34,252 nt of DNA from Folioceros fuciformis (GCA_049999805.1 JBNGIO010006268.1:208724-242975), one strand, 5' to 3'; numbered from the stretch's first letter, positions 11,020 through 21,343 are shown. The notes: generated by a model from the sequence alone, not told the origin. Translations and numbers: made by a program.

Positions 11020-11486
11020 ATGAGAGGCCCCGTGCGGCTGGTTGCCACCGCCGGGGGCGTGCTGGTGGGAGGCGTCTTCGCCGTGTCTATGGTGTCCTCC
11101 GTCACAGTGCAAGCCTTCCGGTCCTTCGTGGAAGCTAAACGGGTACTTCCAGCACCTCTGATTACCAGCTCGTTTTGTTACAGTCACCTGATCGTCGCTT
11201 CCGTTTTGGCAGAGAAGAACTTCCCCGCCGTGCCAGAGGTGCAAGGGCAAAGGATTCACGTCCTGTCAGCTGTGCAAAGGCAAGTCTACCATCCAGTGGT
11301 CGCCATTGTTCGATCCCGTAGTGATGAAGCCTTGCGTGTGTCCTACCTGTGAAGGCACCAAGTAAGATTCTCCAATTTTTGCCTTCCCCAGATATCGCTG
11401 TCGCTTGTGCATGTGTGCGTCACCTAACGGACTTGTTTGGCAGGATTCAGCGGTGTCTGAACTGCGTCGGGCGCGGGTACGCTTAG
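11020..11486 (+). CDS. Small DnaJ-type cysteine-rich zinc-finger protein (no J domain)
   Basis: The three exons are 11020-11142, 11213-11361 and 11444-11486; all introns are GT-AG and phases agree, giving 104 aa. Residues 1-41 form a hydrophobic N-terminal segment, probably a membrane anchor or targeting sequence (GGVLVGGVFAVSMVSSVTVQ) ending in EAKR. Residues about 48-103 hold four CxxCxG units: CQRCKGKG, CQLCKGKS, CPTCEGTK and CLNCVGRG. This is the zinc-binding module of DnaJ/Hsp40, here without a J domain. Plants have a family of such small proteins (the DnaJ/Hsp40 cysteine-rich domain superfamily, which includes BSD2- and LQY1-like thiol/disulfide chaperones); the membrane-like N-terminus and the SPLFDPV linker resemble one small uncharacterised plant subgroup. 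A chaperone or redox role in an organelle is inference. The conceptual reading of the raw exon-2 frame is misleading without splicing. Confidence 0.9.
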
Positions 11487-12021
11487 GATTGTGGCGACGA
11501 GCGGGACGTTCATTTCTCAGTGTCTGAATCTGAAAATCCATCTGCCCTGCTCGGGCTTGTTTTGCTCCAGATTTGAACCAGAGGGATTAATTCATTGTGA
11601 TGCAAACGATGCAGGCCGTGAGGAACGTGATCGTCGTCTGAATCTCAGACCGTGCAAATAGATGCTGGCTTCAGTGTAGTAGGAGCGAAGAGAATTCCTG
11701 CACTGCCTGAACCTGCAATCGCCGGCGGGGTGAAGTCTTGTACCAACGTCGTTGTTCAACATATTTCTTCAAATTTCACGACCTACTAGAATTCTTGTTC
11801 AAGGAGACAATCAAGGCTAATTCAGTGGGGCTTTGCACAAAATGAGATCCGCAACACATCATCCTAAGCTTCTTACTTACTTAAAGGAATGTTTTGTAGG
11901 GCCGAGTTGTGTATTGTGTTGTGGCTTTTGCAGAAAAGTATTAATGACTAATATACATGCATGTATACATATGAAGCTTTCTATATATTGAATTTATAAT
12001 AACAAACAATTAATAAAATAT
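11487..12021. other. 3' flank of the Cys-rich protein gene, no other gene
   Basis: GC content falls steadily rightwards. The first part is presumably 3' UTR. No further gene was recognised. The sequence reaches (TA)-rich DNA at about 11940-12025, where the TIR element is inserted. Confidence 0.5.
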
Positions 12022-12060
12022 GTATATATAGTCAACCCTCTCTAAATATGATCTCCCTAA

Positions 12061-12132
12061 ATGTTATATCTCTATAAGTGTTATAGGTTTGGGTAAATGT
12101 TATATCTCTATAAGTGTTACAGGTTTGGGTAC
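12061..12132. repeat. 36-bp direct repeat, two copies
   Basis: Copies at 12061-12096 and 12097-12132 begin ATGTTATATCTCTATAAGTG and end in GGTTTGGGT. They are nearly identical, with one internal T/C difference and a different 3' edge. They lie in the subterminal region of the TIR element. Confidence 0.9.
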
Positions 12133-12204
12133 TCCCTAGTTAAGGAGTAAGGGAGTACTCCTAGTTGGGAGTAAGGGAGTACTCCTAGTTGGGAGTAAGG
12201 GAGT
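12131..12204. repeat. 24-bp minisatellite, three copies
   Basis: The unit ACTCCTAGTTGGGAGTAAGG plus GAGT occurs exactly at 12157-12180 and 12181-12204. A 26-bp variant precedes it at 12131-12156. Each unit contains a small palindrome (ACTCC...GGAGT), so the array can fold into hairpins. A related CTACTCCCAACGGG stretch occurs near the right end of the element at about 13257-13270. Confidence 0.9.
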
Positions 12205-12399
12205 AACGCTAAATGTTATTTTCTATAAATTTTATATGTTATTTGTTTTATGAGAATAGATACTCCCAACCATTATAGTCTAATTCTATAAATTTTAATT
12301 TAATTTTATAATATAAAATTATATATATTATGCTTAAAATAACATAGATAATATAGATATCTAACTTATCCAATCACAATGTGACAAAAAAGAGATGTA

Positions 12400-12556
12400 T
12401 CGATGTTAAAGAGAAAATCATCAGAAATTAATCGATATTAAAGAAAAAATCATGAGAAATTGATCGATATTAAAGAAAAAATCATGAGAAATTGATCGAT
12501 TTTAAAGAGAAAATCATCAGAAATTGATCGATGTTGAAGAGAATCATCGGAAATTG
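12400..12556. repeat. 32-bp minisatellite, five copies
   Basis: Unit starts (TCGAT) fall at exactly 12400, 12432, 12464, 12496 and 12528; the last copy is about 29 bp. The consensus is TCGATATTAAAGAAAAAATC followed by ATGAGAAATTGA. Units 2 and 3 are almost identical and units 1, 4 and 5 are more diverged. The array lies within the TIR element. A minus-strand open frame through it is a repeat artefact. Confidence 0.95.
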
Positions 12557-13517
12557 TTAGAAACACTCTAGTTATGATAAGAAAGAGCAAGTGGTAATCT
12601 GTCGGATATAGACTTGAATAACTTATAGACTTGAATAACTTAGTTTTGAGATATGAAATGTTAACAGTGATGATGAATAACAGTAAGTCAACCAAGCAAC
12701 ATGTGACCCCTATTATGTCTTCACAAGAATTTGTTGATTACGAGGTGACAAATGCATGTGCTATCTTTTCTACTTCAGGTGCAAATGATACTTGGGCTTC
12801 TGTTCAACCTCCACCCTGAAAATAAAGTTGTTGATGTTGAAAATTCTTCTACAGAATATTATCAAGAAAGGCTTATATTATATGCACTTGGGTGATACGT
12901 ATATTTTTGGAGCAACGACCAAATGATACTATGTCTTTAAGAATTTGCAACAAATTGAAAAAGAAGTTTTTTTAGCAGATTAAGTACACTTTGAAACAAG
13001 TAGAAATAATTTTTGAGGTCAATTTGAAGTTTATTTCTTATTTTATTTGTTATAAATTTATAATAATATTAATAAAATTTATTCACATAATATTTATTAA
13101 CATAATATAATATAATAATATCTATATAAAATAAATAATAATCATATATAAAATATATTTCGTAATTTTTATATGTTAAATAAATTTGAATATTTTATTT
13201 TTAATAAATACTTGAATTCTCTAATTGTTACACCTCCCTAAATGTTACCCAATGCCCTACTCCCAACGGGTAACATGTAGGGAGGGTGGACTATATATAC
13301 ATAGATTGTATTATAAGGAATGGAAGTCGAGCAATGGTAACAGACAAACCGGGTTTTCATAAGTCCCTTCCCTTCTTGTACTTCAAAGCTTTCAACCTCC
13401 TTCCTTGTTCCAAGGGGAGCTCGCCTTTCCTTCCTTACTCAAAGACTTTGAGACTCTCCTTTCAATGTGTAGAAGAGAAGTCTCGTACTCATTGTATCAC
13501 TTGTACGATGGTGGCAA

Positions 13518-13856
13518 GCCAAGATTTCCTAGCCCTCATTGTGTGGGCAAGGACAACAAAAGAGACACAAGGAAGCTTTTGCTTTTATTCTTTGTGAGTA
13601 CAATAGAAGAGACACGAGAATGACTGCAAAGCCAAGATTTGTTAGTCCGCACTATGGTGGCGAGGACAACAAAAAGAGAGACAAGGAAGCGTTTGCTTTC
13701 ATTCTTTGTGAGTACAACACAAGAGACACGAGAATGACTGCAAGCTAAGATTTCCTAGCCCTCGCTACCTGATGAGGATAACAAAAGAGACTCAAGGAAA
13801 CCTTGGTTTTTGTTCATGGTGAGTACAATATAAGAGACATGAGAAAGCTTTCGTTC
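13518..13856. repeat. 113-bp tandem repeat, three diverged copies
   Basis: Copies start at 13518, 13631 and 13744 with GCCAAGATTT or GCTAAGATTT. Shared blocks are GAGGACAACAAAA, GAGACACAAGGAA, CTTTGTGAGTACAA and AGAGACACGAGAATGACTGCAA. Short plus-strand open frames span the copies in different phases and share peptides such as RDTRMTA only because of the repeat. No protein family was recognised. Confidence 0.9.
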
Positions 13857-14013
13857 AAGACTAATACTCATGAAAGCATCTTGGATGCGAGGAAGAACAA
13901 CAACAAAATGAAGGCGAGTAGCATGTTTTCCTCACCTCTCATGATTGTTATAAGCTTGTGTTTCATTATGCTAGCGCTAACCATGCAACCTCTCACAACA
14001 ACTCCTAATTGTT

Positions 14014-14200
14014 AGATCTATTTCACAATGTTCTTTTGGCAGTATGTAGGTTTCCATTACCCTTTGAAGAAAAGGGCACTTGGAGTTGTTGTTGGCTTGT
14101 ATTGAATCACACCATCAAACTCCATGGACCAAGATCTATTGCACAATGCTCTTTTGGTAGTAGGGTTCCATTGTCCTTAGGAGAACACTTGGTGTAGCCC
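14014..14200. repeat. 118-bp tandem duplication, diverged
   Basis: Copy 1 starts AGATCTATTTCACAATG at 14014 and copy 2 starts AGATCTATTGCACAATG at 14132. Both continue with CTTTTGG, AGTA, GGTTCCATT and CACTTGG blocks. Together with the preceding 113-bp array this suggests repeated slippage or unequal exchange in the same AT-rich interval. Confidence 0.85.
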
Positions 14201-15189
14201 TAATTCGCACAATTTGCAACATGCGTTCATAATAAACCATGGGTTCATTGCCCCACTAATGGCTTGGATGTCCCTTCAGCAATACATAGTAAGTATATGG
14301 TGCCCCTTGTCAAGTCATTTCCAGGATGGCTGGAAGTGGTACGCAGGGGACCGACAATTGCCTGGACGTGGTATGAACGTACGTGACCGAGCTCCCACAA
14401 TCTCCTGGGCGTGGTCTCATATCCATGACCGAGCTCTGTCAATCCCATCGTGTGCCGGACGAGAGACTTGGTAACGACGTGGACGTGGTACCGGCCCGAC
14501 ATCCCGATCCAGGCCGGCATCTTGGACGTCCAGGTAAACCACACACTTTTCTCTCCACTGAGTCTTCTCTCTGCGCCCCCTCCCGAAGGCTCCAAGTTAC
14601 GGAGAGTAACAGAACAGCGAAAGAAACGGAGGGGCGAGGTACAAGGCAAGAAAGTGTGCACAACCGGTGAGCCGGTGGCGGCAACCGGCTCAGCACCAGA
14701 GTACTGCTCGCTGGGCTCCTCGTATTGGCTCAAACTGCGTAATTTTTTTTGTTGTTTATGCTCCTCGCGGCAAGGCAAGGCCTGGGTCCGGGAAAGAGTC
14801 CGGGTCCGGGCTGTGGGTGATGAGAGGCCCAGCGTGCTGTGAGGCATCCACTCAGCCGCTGAGAGCCCAGCCCAGCCCGGACGAGGCAGATGGCCGCACA
14901 CGCAAACCGTGTTCGAAAGGGGTGAATGATACCCTAGGCGATGCTGCCAGTCCCGCCTGCTCCGCATTGGCCCAGCTCCTGCTGCAATCGCCGCTCCCCG
15001 CCATCTTCCCGCCATCGCAGCACAAGGATGAGCATCAAGCCCGCTTCTTGCTGCCCTTGCAGCATCTGAGGCCCTGGAGGTAATACAAGAAGGTCGCATT
15101 AGAGTCTTGGAGGCACGGCCAATCCGCGCTGGCGGCATCGCACTGTCTGCATTATTGCCCGGAGCAGCGCGCAGGGCAGCGGAGCAGAG
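14201..15189. promoter_or_regulatory. Upstream region of the RRM-protein gene
   Basis: GC content rises sharply here. The stretch is presumed promoter and 5' UTR for the gene starting at 15190. It holds a perfect 9-bp inverted repeat, TGAGCCGGT (14668-14676) / ACCGGCTCA (14684-14692), and several GTCCGGG/CAGCCC runs. A 412-codon antisense frame (15483-14245) spans this region and the first two exons of the gene. It begins at a non-ATG codon, is compositionally odd and matches nothing I know, so it is not called. Confidence 0.45.
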
Positions 15190-18100
15190 ATGAGGGAGGA
15201 GCACCGAGGCCGGATGGAAGCTGTGGTGCGATCGCTGCAAGATGCGGACTGGAATTTCTCCAAGGCCTCCATCACCTGGACAGTGCGGAACCTCCTGGAT
15301 GTGCGTAGCGGCTGCTTGTGTTGGTGATGTGATGTCGGGTGGAGTGGGAGTGGATGATATGCTCGTTTTGTGATGCAGATATACGGGCCTAAGGCTGGCT
15401 GGAGTTATATTGAGGAGAACAACTACCAGATTGTGGTTGATTGCATCACGTCTGACAAGAAGTTGAAGCAGGTATGTGGTCAAGGTTGGGGAGTGGTCGG
15501 CAGGGTAGCGGGTGAGGGTGGTGCGTCGTGCTTAGAGGGAGCAGCGGAGGCAGGATCTGCGAGCCCCGGCTTGTGCTGCCCCCTATTGTCCCTAAGGGCT
15601 ATAACAATTTTGTGTTGACCAAGGAAGCTTCTTCCAAGGAGTTTGAATATATGTATGTATGAGCGTTTTTTATGTTGATCAGAACAAGTATCAAATGAGA
15701 TCTGGTCGAGATGGGAAGGCGGCAAATGGCCCACATGGCAGCAGAGCCCTACTGCGTGGTGCTGAAAAGGCGGCGGCAACTCTTGTGCCGTCTCAGATGG
15801 AGGAGACAGTTTTCTGCGGCTCGCCGAATGAAGGCCACTCTCCTGATTCTCCGGATATACGTTGCCATCAGAGGCACCTGTGGTCGGTCAGGTGTGGCTT
15901 GCCTAACCTGCCCTGCTTCTGGGAGCCGTATGAGGGGGAGCAGCCAGTGCTGGATGTGACTGAGGCCGAGCCGGGGCCTGGGCCTGAGCTAGGGAGTGAC
16001 GGCGACTATACGGGAAAGTCGGGTGGCGATGGGGACGCCTCCTGCGGGAGGCTTCCTGACTCTGCTGCTGAGAAAAGCGATGACAACGGTGTCCATCACA
16101 CCTCCACGAAGTCGTTTGAAGCTGGGTTCCAGGTGAAGGTTCGGGGCAAAAGATCCCGTCCATCTCTTGGAAAGGATATATTCAAGCAGACTGATGATGT
16201 TAGTGCACTGGGTTCTCCCCCTTTGGCTCAGCCAACTTGTGGGACAGAGCCCAGCAATGAAGGTTCCAGGTCTGTGGGCGAAAACCCGTCACCGAGTGTT
16301 GTGTCCAATGAAAGCGTCCACGAAGCTGGGGTTCCGACAGCTGGAGCTCCTGGACGGGCTGACATTATTGGCCAGGTTGGTCCTGACTTGCAACCTCGTC
16401 TGGACTCAATGAAGCGGTCACTCGGTTTAGCTGAAGCCCAAGCAATGCCAGAAGGAATGCTTTCCGAGGACAATGAGCTGCAGCTTGCTAGCAAGAGAAG
16501 AAAAGCAGGTGAGAACGGGCTTGGGATGCTGAGAAAAATCCGGGGCTGTACCACAGCAAGGGGTGCTATCGTGCCCCATGGTGCAAATGGAACAAGTGCC
16601 AAAGGCTTCAGCACACGAACTCATTTGGCTGAACCTACAGAGAATGCAGCAGATTTTAAAACAGACATCAGCCCAAATGTGGAGAATGTAACAGGTTCCG
16701 TCTGGCGCAATGATGCTGGACTGCAGGATGAAGGCAGCGCCCGGACCCTTGTCGGCGTGTCGAACAACACTCTAGCTTCGGTGCCACTAAGAACCGAACA
16801 GAAGTCTGTGAAACTGGCTGCACAGGAGGCACAGTTATGTAAACCCGAGCCAGTGAGGCAGGAACGTATCCCACTCCCTCCTGGACCAAAGGTTCAAACA
16901 CTAGACAGTTCGAAACCGTCATCTCTCTGCCCTCTAGACCCCGTCGAACCCAAGCCCCTATTTGACGAAAAGAAGGAATCAGGTGATCAGGGTGCGGTTC
17001 CTCTACAATCTCCCCGTCTTCCTCCTGGATTTGAGGGGAAGTTTACTTGTACGGTGTCACAAGAAGATTCATCGCTAGGCAGGAAGCTTGCTTGTGTGAA
17101 AGGATCAGAGAATGGTCCTCAGGTTTCTGCAAAGAGAGCTTCCTCTGGTGATGCGGTTGTGCAGACTACTGCATGTTCCTCTAATGGTAAAGAGCAGCTG
17201 CATAAAGATGGCTCACAGACAGATTCGGATGATGTTCCTGCGTCAGCGAGAGCACAGAACAGCCTTCCAGATTGTGCAGCACAGGCAACAGGTAGCTGTG
17301 AAGCCTATCCTGCCTCGCAGGGTGTCTCCCCACGAACGCCAAATGCCATACCAACCTGGCCAGCGACCTGGCTTCCTCCAGATTCCTCAGGTTCCCCATC
17401 TCTTTCATCTTGTAGCATCCTATCTTCTGCCCATCGACTGGGATGTTTGCTTGCTGAATCTCGGTGTCCATGCCAGGAAGCCATCCTCAACTTTCAGCTT
17501 CCAAAGCGGGCAATTCCACAAAAAATACCCTTCCTCCTACTCCGAACTGCCCTGGAGTGTGCCACCCTCCTATTGTATCAGGTACTGATACTTCCGATCT
17601 TTTTCGAGTCTTCCTGTCGCTGCTCTGCATCACGACCACCAATTTCTTTTTGTTCTATGTGAGCAGGGCCTCTATCAACTACCGATCCAGAATTGCCTCC
17701 TCTGACGGGTCCGATTCCACCGTCGTTGACTGGAACGTTAAGAGGAATGCTGTCTGGGAGCCCAACTCCTAACGTTTCACCTCTTGACCATGGCGAGAAT
17801 GTGAATGTCGTATGTCCACCTGCTACTGCCTGCCCTGGTCTCTCAGCTCCTGCTGGTCCCTCTTCTTCTGGTGCTTGTGCTTTCACTCCTGTGGGTGGCA
17901 CAACCCCATCACCTCGAAAGCAGAGTGTGGCTCAACCATCTCATATGAGTGTGGGTAAGCAGAAGGTACCTGAAAGCTCGTCAGCTAGCACACCTGTCGC
18001 GGTTGAAGTGCATGGGAACGTACCTGGACGTGCAGTTCTCATCGACGGGAGAGGAGCAGGGTCTTCGGGAGATATTGTTACCGGCAGTGGCATGTCGTCG

Positions 18101-21100
18101 CACTTGGCTGATCCAATAAGGTCTGTCTACCTGGGAAAAATTCCCAAGGGACTAAAGGATATCGAGGCGTCTGTAAGAGAGGTTGTGCGCGCGTTATTAA
18201 ACTCCTTCGAATTTGTCCCGCAGAAGATTGCTCGTCTGGAAGAGTTCTATCTACGCGAGAGGCCCACTTGGAATTTCGGGTTTGTCGAATTTTCTACACC
18301 GAAGGTGGCTATGGTTTTCCTTGATGCTTGTCAAGCTGATCCAGGCGCATTACCTTTGAATGGGGGTTACTTGAAGGTAGGAAGGAACAACCAGGATCTC
18401 AGTGGTGACACCTTACAGCGGAACAAGCTTTTCCCTCAAACTAGAGACCGGGACCTGGATCCTGTGAAGGTCATTTATGTCGGCAATGTTACCCCAAAGT
18501 GGCAAGACGAGACGGCCCTGAGACGCTATTTCTCGAACATTTTGAAGGGCTCAGATGAACACTTGAATAGCGACCTTGTGCGAGCAGTCTATCTCCTTCC
18601 TTCGCAATCTGACGCGTATCTCGAGCTTTTCTCAGAGCATTTGGCGGATTCTTTGATTTACAAGTGCATGAAGGATCCGAAGCTACTGGAGGTATTGGGT
18701 GAAAACACATTCTTCTGTCGTCATCCTAAATGGGTTCCACTATGTGCTGCGCGATTTGTGCGAAGGCGGCGTTCTGCTCCGCACAGTATATTCCTTCGGG
18801 AGATTGTACCGGTCAAGGAATTTTGTGACCAAAGTACTCTCCATTTGGCTCAGCTTCCCATTAAAGGTGACGGCTATTACTTCAGGCAAAGGCTCCAGGA
18901 TTTGTTTGAAGCAGTTCTACGAACTTTGAGTATAGAAAAAAAGATTCATGGAAGCATCAGGAACTTTTCTTGGCCTCCCGGAAAACCCTTCGCTTATATC
19001 GACTTTGATTCAGAGGAGGTAGCGGACGCCATAATGGACCAGTACATTGACAAAGTGCAGAGCTTTTGTGTAAAAGACATGTCACTTCTTATCTTTAGGC
19101 ACCAGAAGTATATTCGTCCTGGTGCAATATATAGGCATTCCGCAAGAAATGTTGATCCAGTTTCTGGAAGAGCTTTTGAAGATGACCTCGAGAGGAGGGC
19201 AGGTGTTTTTGAGGACGTTGAGCACGGGTCTGAAGTAGACACTGGTCCATCTGATTCTGCTGGCAGGAAGGCGCTCAAATCGGAGAAAACCAATTCCCCG
19301 AGCGTTTCGGGCTCTCTGATGGGGCCAAACGATTGTGCCAGTAGCACTCTTCACTCAAATTTCTTCAGGGAAATGAAGCGCTCGCAACTGGAGGGACCCA
19401 AAAGGCTGACTTTGAAAGGATTGGCCCGAGGGGCATTTGAGCCTGCACTAAGAGGAGCTCTGAATGAGTTGTTTGAGAGAGCCCTGTGCGAGTCCGGTGT
19501 GCTGGAGCCTGAAATGCAAGTTGTAAGGAGCGTAACACTTGGGTCTGAGCCATATGTGACGGTCAGTGGGTCTGACGTGGCTCGAGCCCTTCTGCAATGC
19601 CGTATGCCACTCAAGCTGGGAGGAGAAAGGCTGACTCTTCATCCCTTGAAAATTGAGAGTCGAGGTCAAACAGCTTTGGATGCCCATAAGAAAATTCCAA
19701 GTTTTGAGCAGGGTGGACCTCAGGGTCCATCGGATCCCACCTCTATGAGACCACGCTGGGTATCTCCTAGAGCCAGCGGACAGTTGGCACCTCTGCTTGG
19801 TGGTTGGGGTGCAGAGCCTTGGGGCCGACCGTCCCACAGATTTGGACCACCAGTCGCTCCAGACGCCTCGTTTCCTAGAGGTATGGGGCCTCCCCCGCCA
19901 CCATATCCTCCAGACTGTGGCAGGCCCGCTGCACCAAGGGTTCCTCCATTTTGCTCACCGCCACCAGGGTATTCAGATCCACCTGGAGGGCTTTTAGTGC
20001 CGCCTTGGAGGCCAGGACCTCATCCTACATGGCATTACGAAGGCAGTCCTGAGCACGTAGGTCATCAAAGTACTAATTCTGAAGCACTCAGAGGTCAAGA
20101 AACTAAGTCCTCAGATGCCGAATTTGCTGGGGTTCCCCCACATAACAGGAGGAGAAGTTCTTTGGAGGGACGGCTCGAGTCTGACGATTCTAGACAGAAG
20201 AAGCCTCGAATACAAGACAGCACAGAAGTTGTAGTGGACAAGAGCATTGGTGGTTGGTTGGAGGCGGAGGAGGATGATGAGGACGGAAAGCCTTTGCCAT
20301 CTAATTTATTGCAAGATAAGGATCCTGGAATCCCAGAAGATACCGCCCAGCATCTTCAAGTTTCCATCGGAGATGTAGGTGCCATGCGACGCAACTCCGG
20401 TGAAACCAAGAAAGCTTCAAGTCAACAGGGAAGCTTGGTATGTGGAGCTGGGGTGGTTGACTGCGACAGGGACCGCGAGGGGGATCCAGGGTTTGCTGTA
20501 AACGAGCTAGAAGACAAATTGCTGACCAGAACTTTTGTCACAACAAGCGGATGTCACCCGGGGGTGAAGTTGGACTCTGATGATAAGAAGCATGCAAGAC
20601 AGCCTGGCCAAGGAGGACCTGGCCTTCCTGGAGCCGAGCCGAATTCTGTAGTCCAGCTTGAATGCATTAAGGATGAAGACATGAAGCTAAAACCGGCCTT
20701 AAAGGACGCTCCCTGTACCGTGGATTCAGCATGCAGGAATAGCCCGCCTCGTCAACGTGATGTACTGCAGTTTGATCTGAACGAGATAATGGTCGAAAGT
20801 CCTGATGGGCCAACCCCAGTCCGCGATGAGTGTGTGGAGCCACCTGGCAGCCTGCCCAACAAGAAGGGCACCAGTCACCAGTCTGGCAGAGACGCAGACT
20901 TGGAGCACAAACGACCTTCTTCAGCAGAGAAAGGAACATCTAAACAGCAGTCTCTTGACTACAAGAGAAGAGATGATGAATCACCATCTCGCTGGTCACC
21001 ATCGAGGGACAGCCGACGGAGTCACACTTGGCACCGTGATGACAGAAGGTCCGACCGAAGTGATACTGACCACCCGCGGAGGACCTTTGATGAGCCCAGG

Positions 21101-21343
21101 CTCTACAGGAAGAGTAGTAGGCATGACTCCGATGATCGAAGACCAAAGCACAGTTCTCTTCACAGGTCCAGTACCATGCCTCGACCCAGCTCTAGTCTTT
21201 GGCCAGATGTCAGAATCTCAGACGAAGACAGGCAACAGTTTAGAGACGCCAGGAGCGTAGACGAGGACAGACACTTATACAGACGAAACCGCAGCTTTGA
21301 TGAGGTGAGAGATGCTCGCAGGCGTTACCGTCCCGAAAGATAA
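15190..21343 (+). CDS. Large multi-RRM RNA-binding protein with R/D/S-rich tail (unrecognised family)
   Basis: The five exons are 15190-15300, 15379-15471, 15683-17390, 17477-17581 and 17667-21343, giving 1,897 aa with all phases consistent. Residues 1-68 form a compact unrecognised module rich in Trp and Tyr (DWNFSKASITW, AGWSYIEENNYQIVVD). Residues about 69-800 are low-complexity and probably disordered. Four RRM-like domains follow: about 821-916 (RSVYLGKIP, FGFVEFSTP), 937-1043 (KVIYVGNVTP), 1063-1154 (STLHLAQLP, FAYIDFDSEE) and 1251-1334 (RLTLKGLA, more degenerate). A Pro/Gly-rich linker spans about 1363-1464. FDLNE at about 1708 resembles an EAR/DLN co-repressor motif. Residues about 1768-1897 are rich in Arg, Asp and Ser, like SR-protein tails. 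A nuclear role in pre-mRNA processing is likely but inferred. The exact orthologue is not recognised. An intron inside the long last exon cannot be excluded. Confidence 0.8.

Larger units (their letters stand above)
12022..13300. mobile_element. Degenerate TIR DNA transposon, probably pogo/Tigger-like (Tc1/mariner superfamily)
   Basis: The left end GTATATATAGTCAACCCTCT (12022 onward) matches the reverse complement of the right end (to 13300), GTATATATAGTCCACCCTCC, with 21 of the first 24 positions identical. The outermost TA steps would be the TA target duplication typical of Tc1/mariner elements. TIRs starting near CAGT and continuing with CTCTCTAAAT-type sequence are characteristic of pogo-like elements such as plant Emigrant/Lemi1. 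Subterminal AAATGTTAT/TAACATTTAGGG blocks recur in inverted orientation. The interior is very AT-rich and mostly noncoding. Around 12896-13020 (plus) a broken frame reads IFLEQRPND, then a Lys-rich stretch and LKQVEIIFE after a stop, which could be the tail of a transposase, but this is weak. The element is probably non-autonomous now. Confidence 0.65.

Noticed and set aside
12450-12695. 81-codon minus-strand frame over the 32-bp minisatellite
   Set aside because: The repeated SISDDFLF-type peptide is just the translation of the DNA repeat.
13286-14015. Overlapping plus-strand frames with repeated RDTRMTA peptides
   Set aside because: The frames reflect the 113-bp tandem repeat read in different phases; none keeps a stable frame over all copies.
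14245-15483. 412-codon open frame on the minus strand
   Set aside because: It starts at a non-ATG codon, is antisense to the first two exons of the RRM gene, has an odd composition and contains no recognisable domain. GC-rich sequence readily gives such shadow frames.
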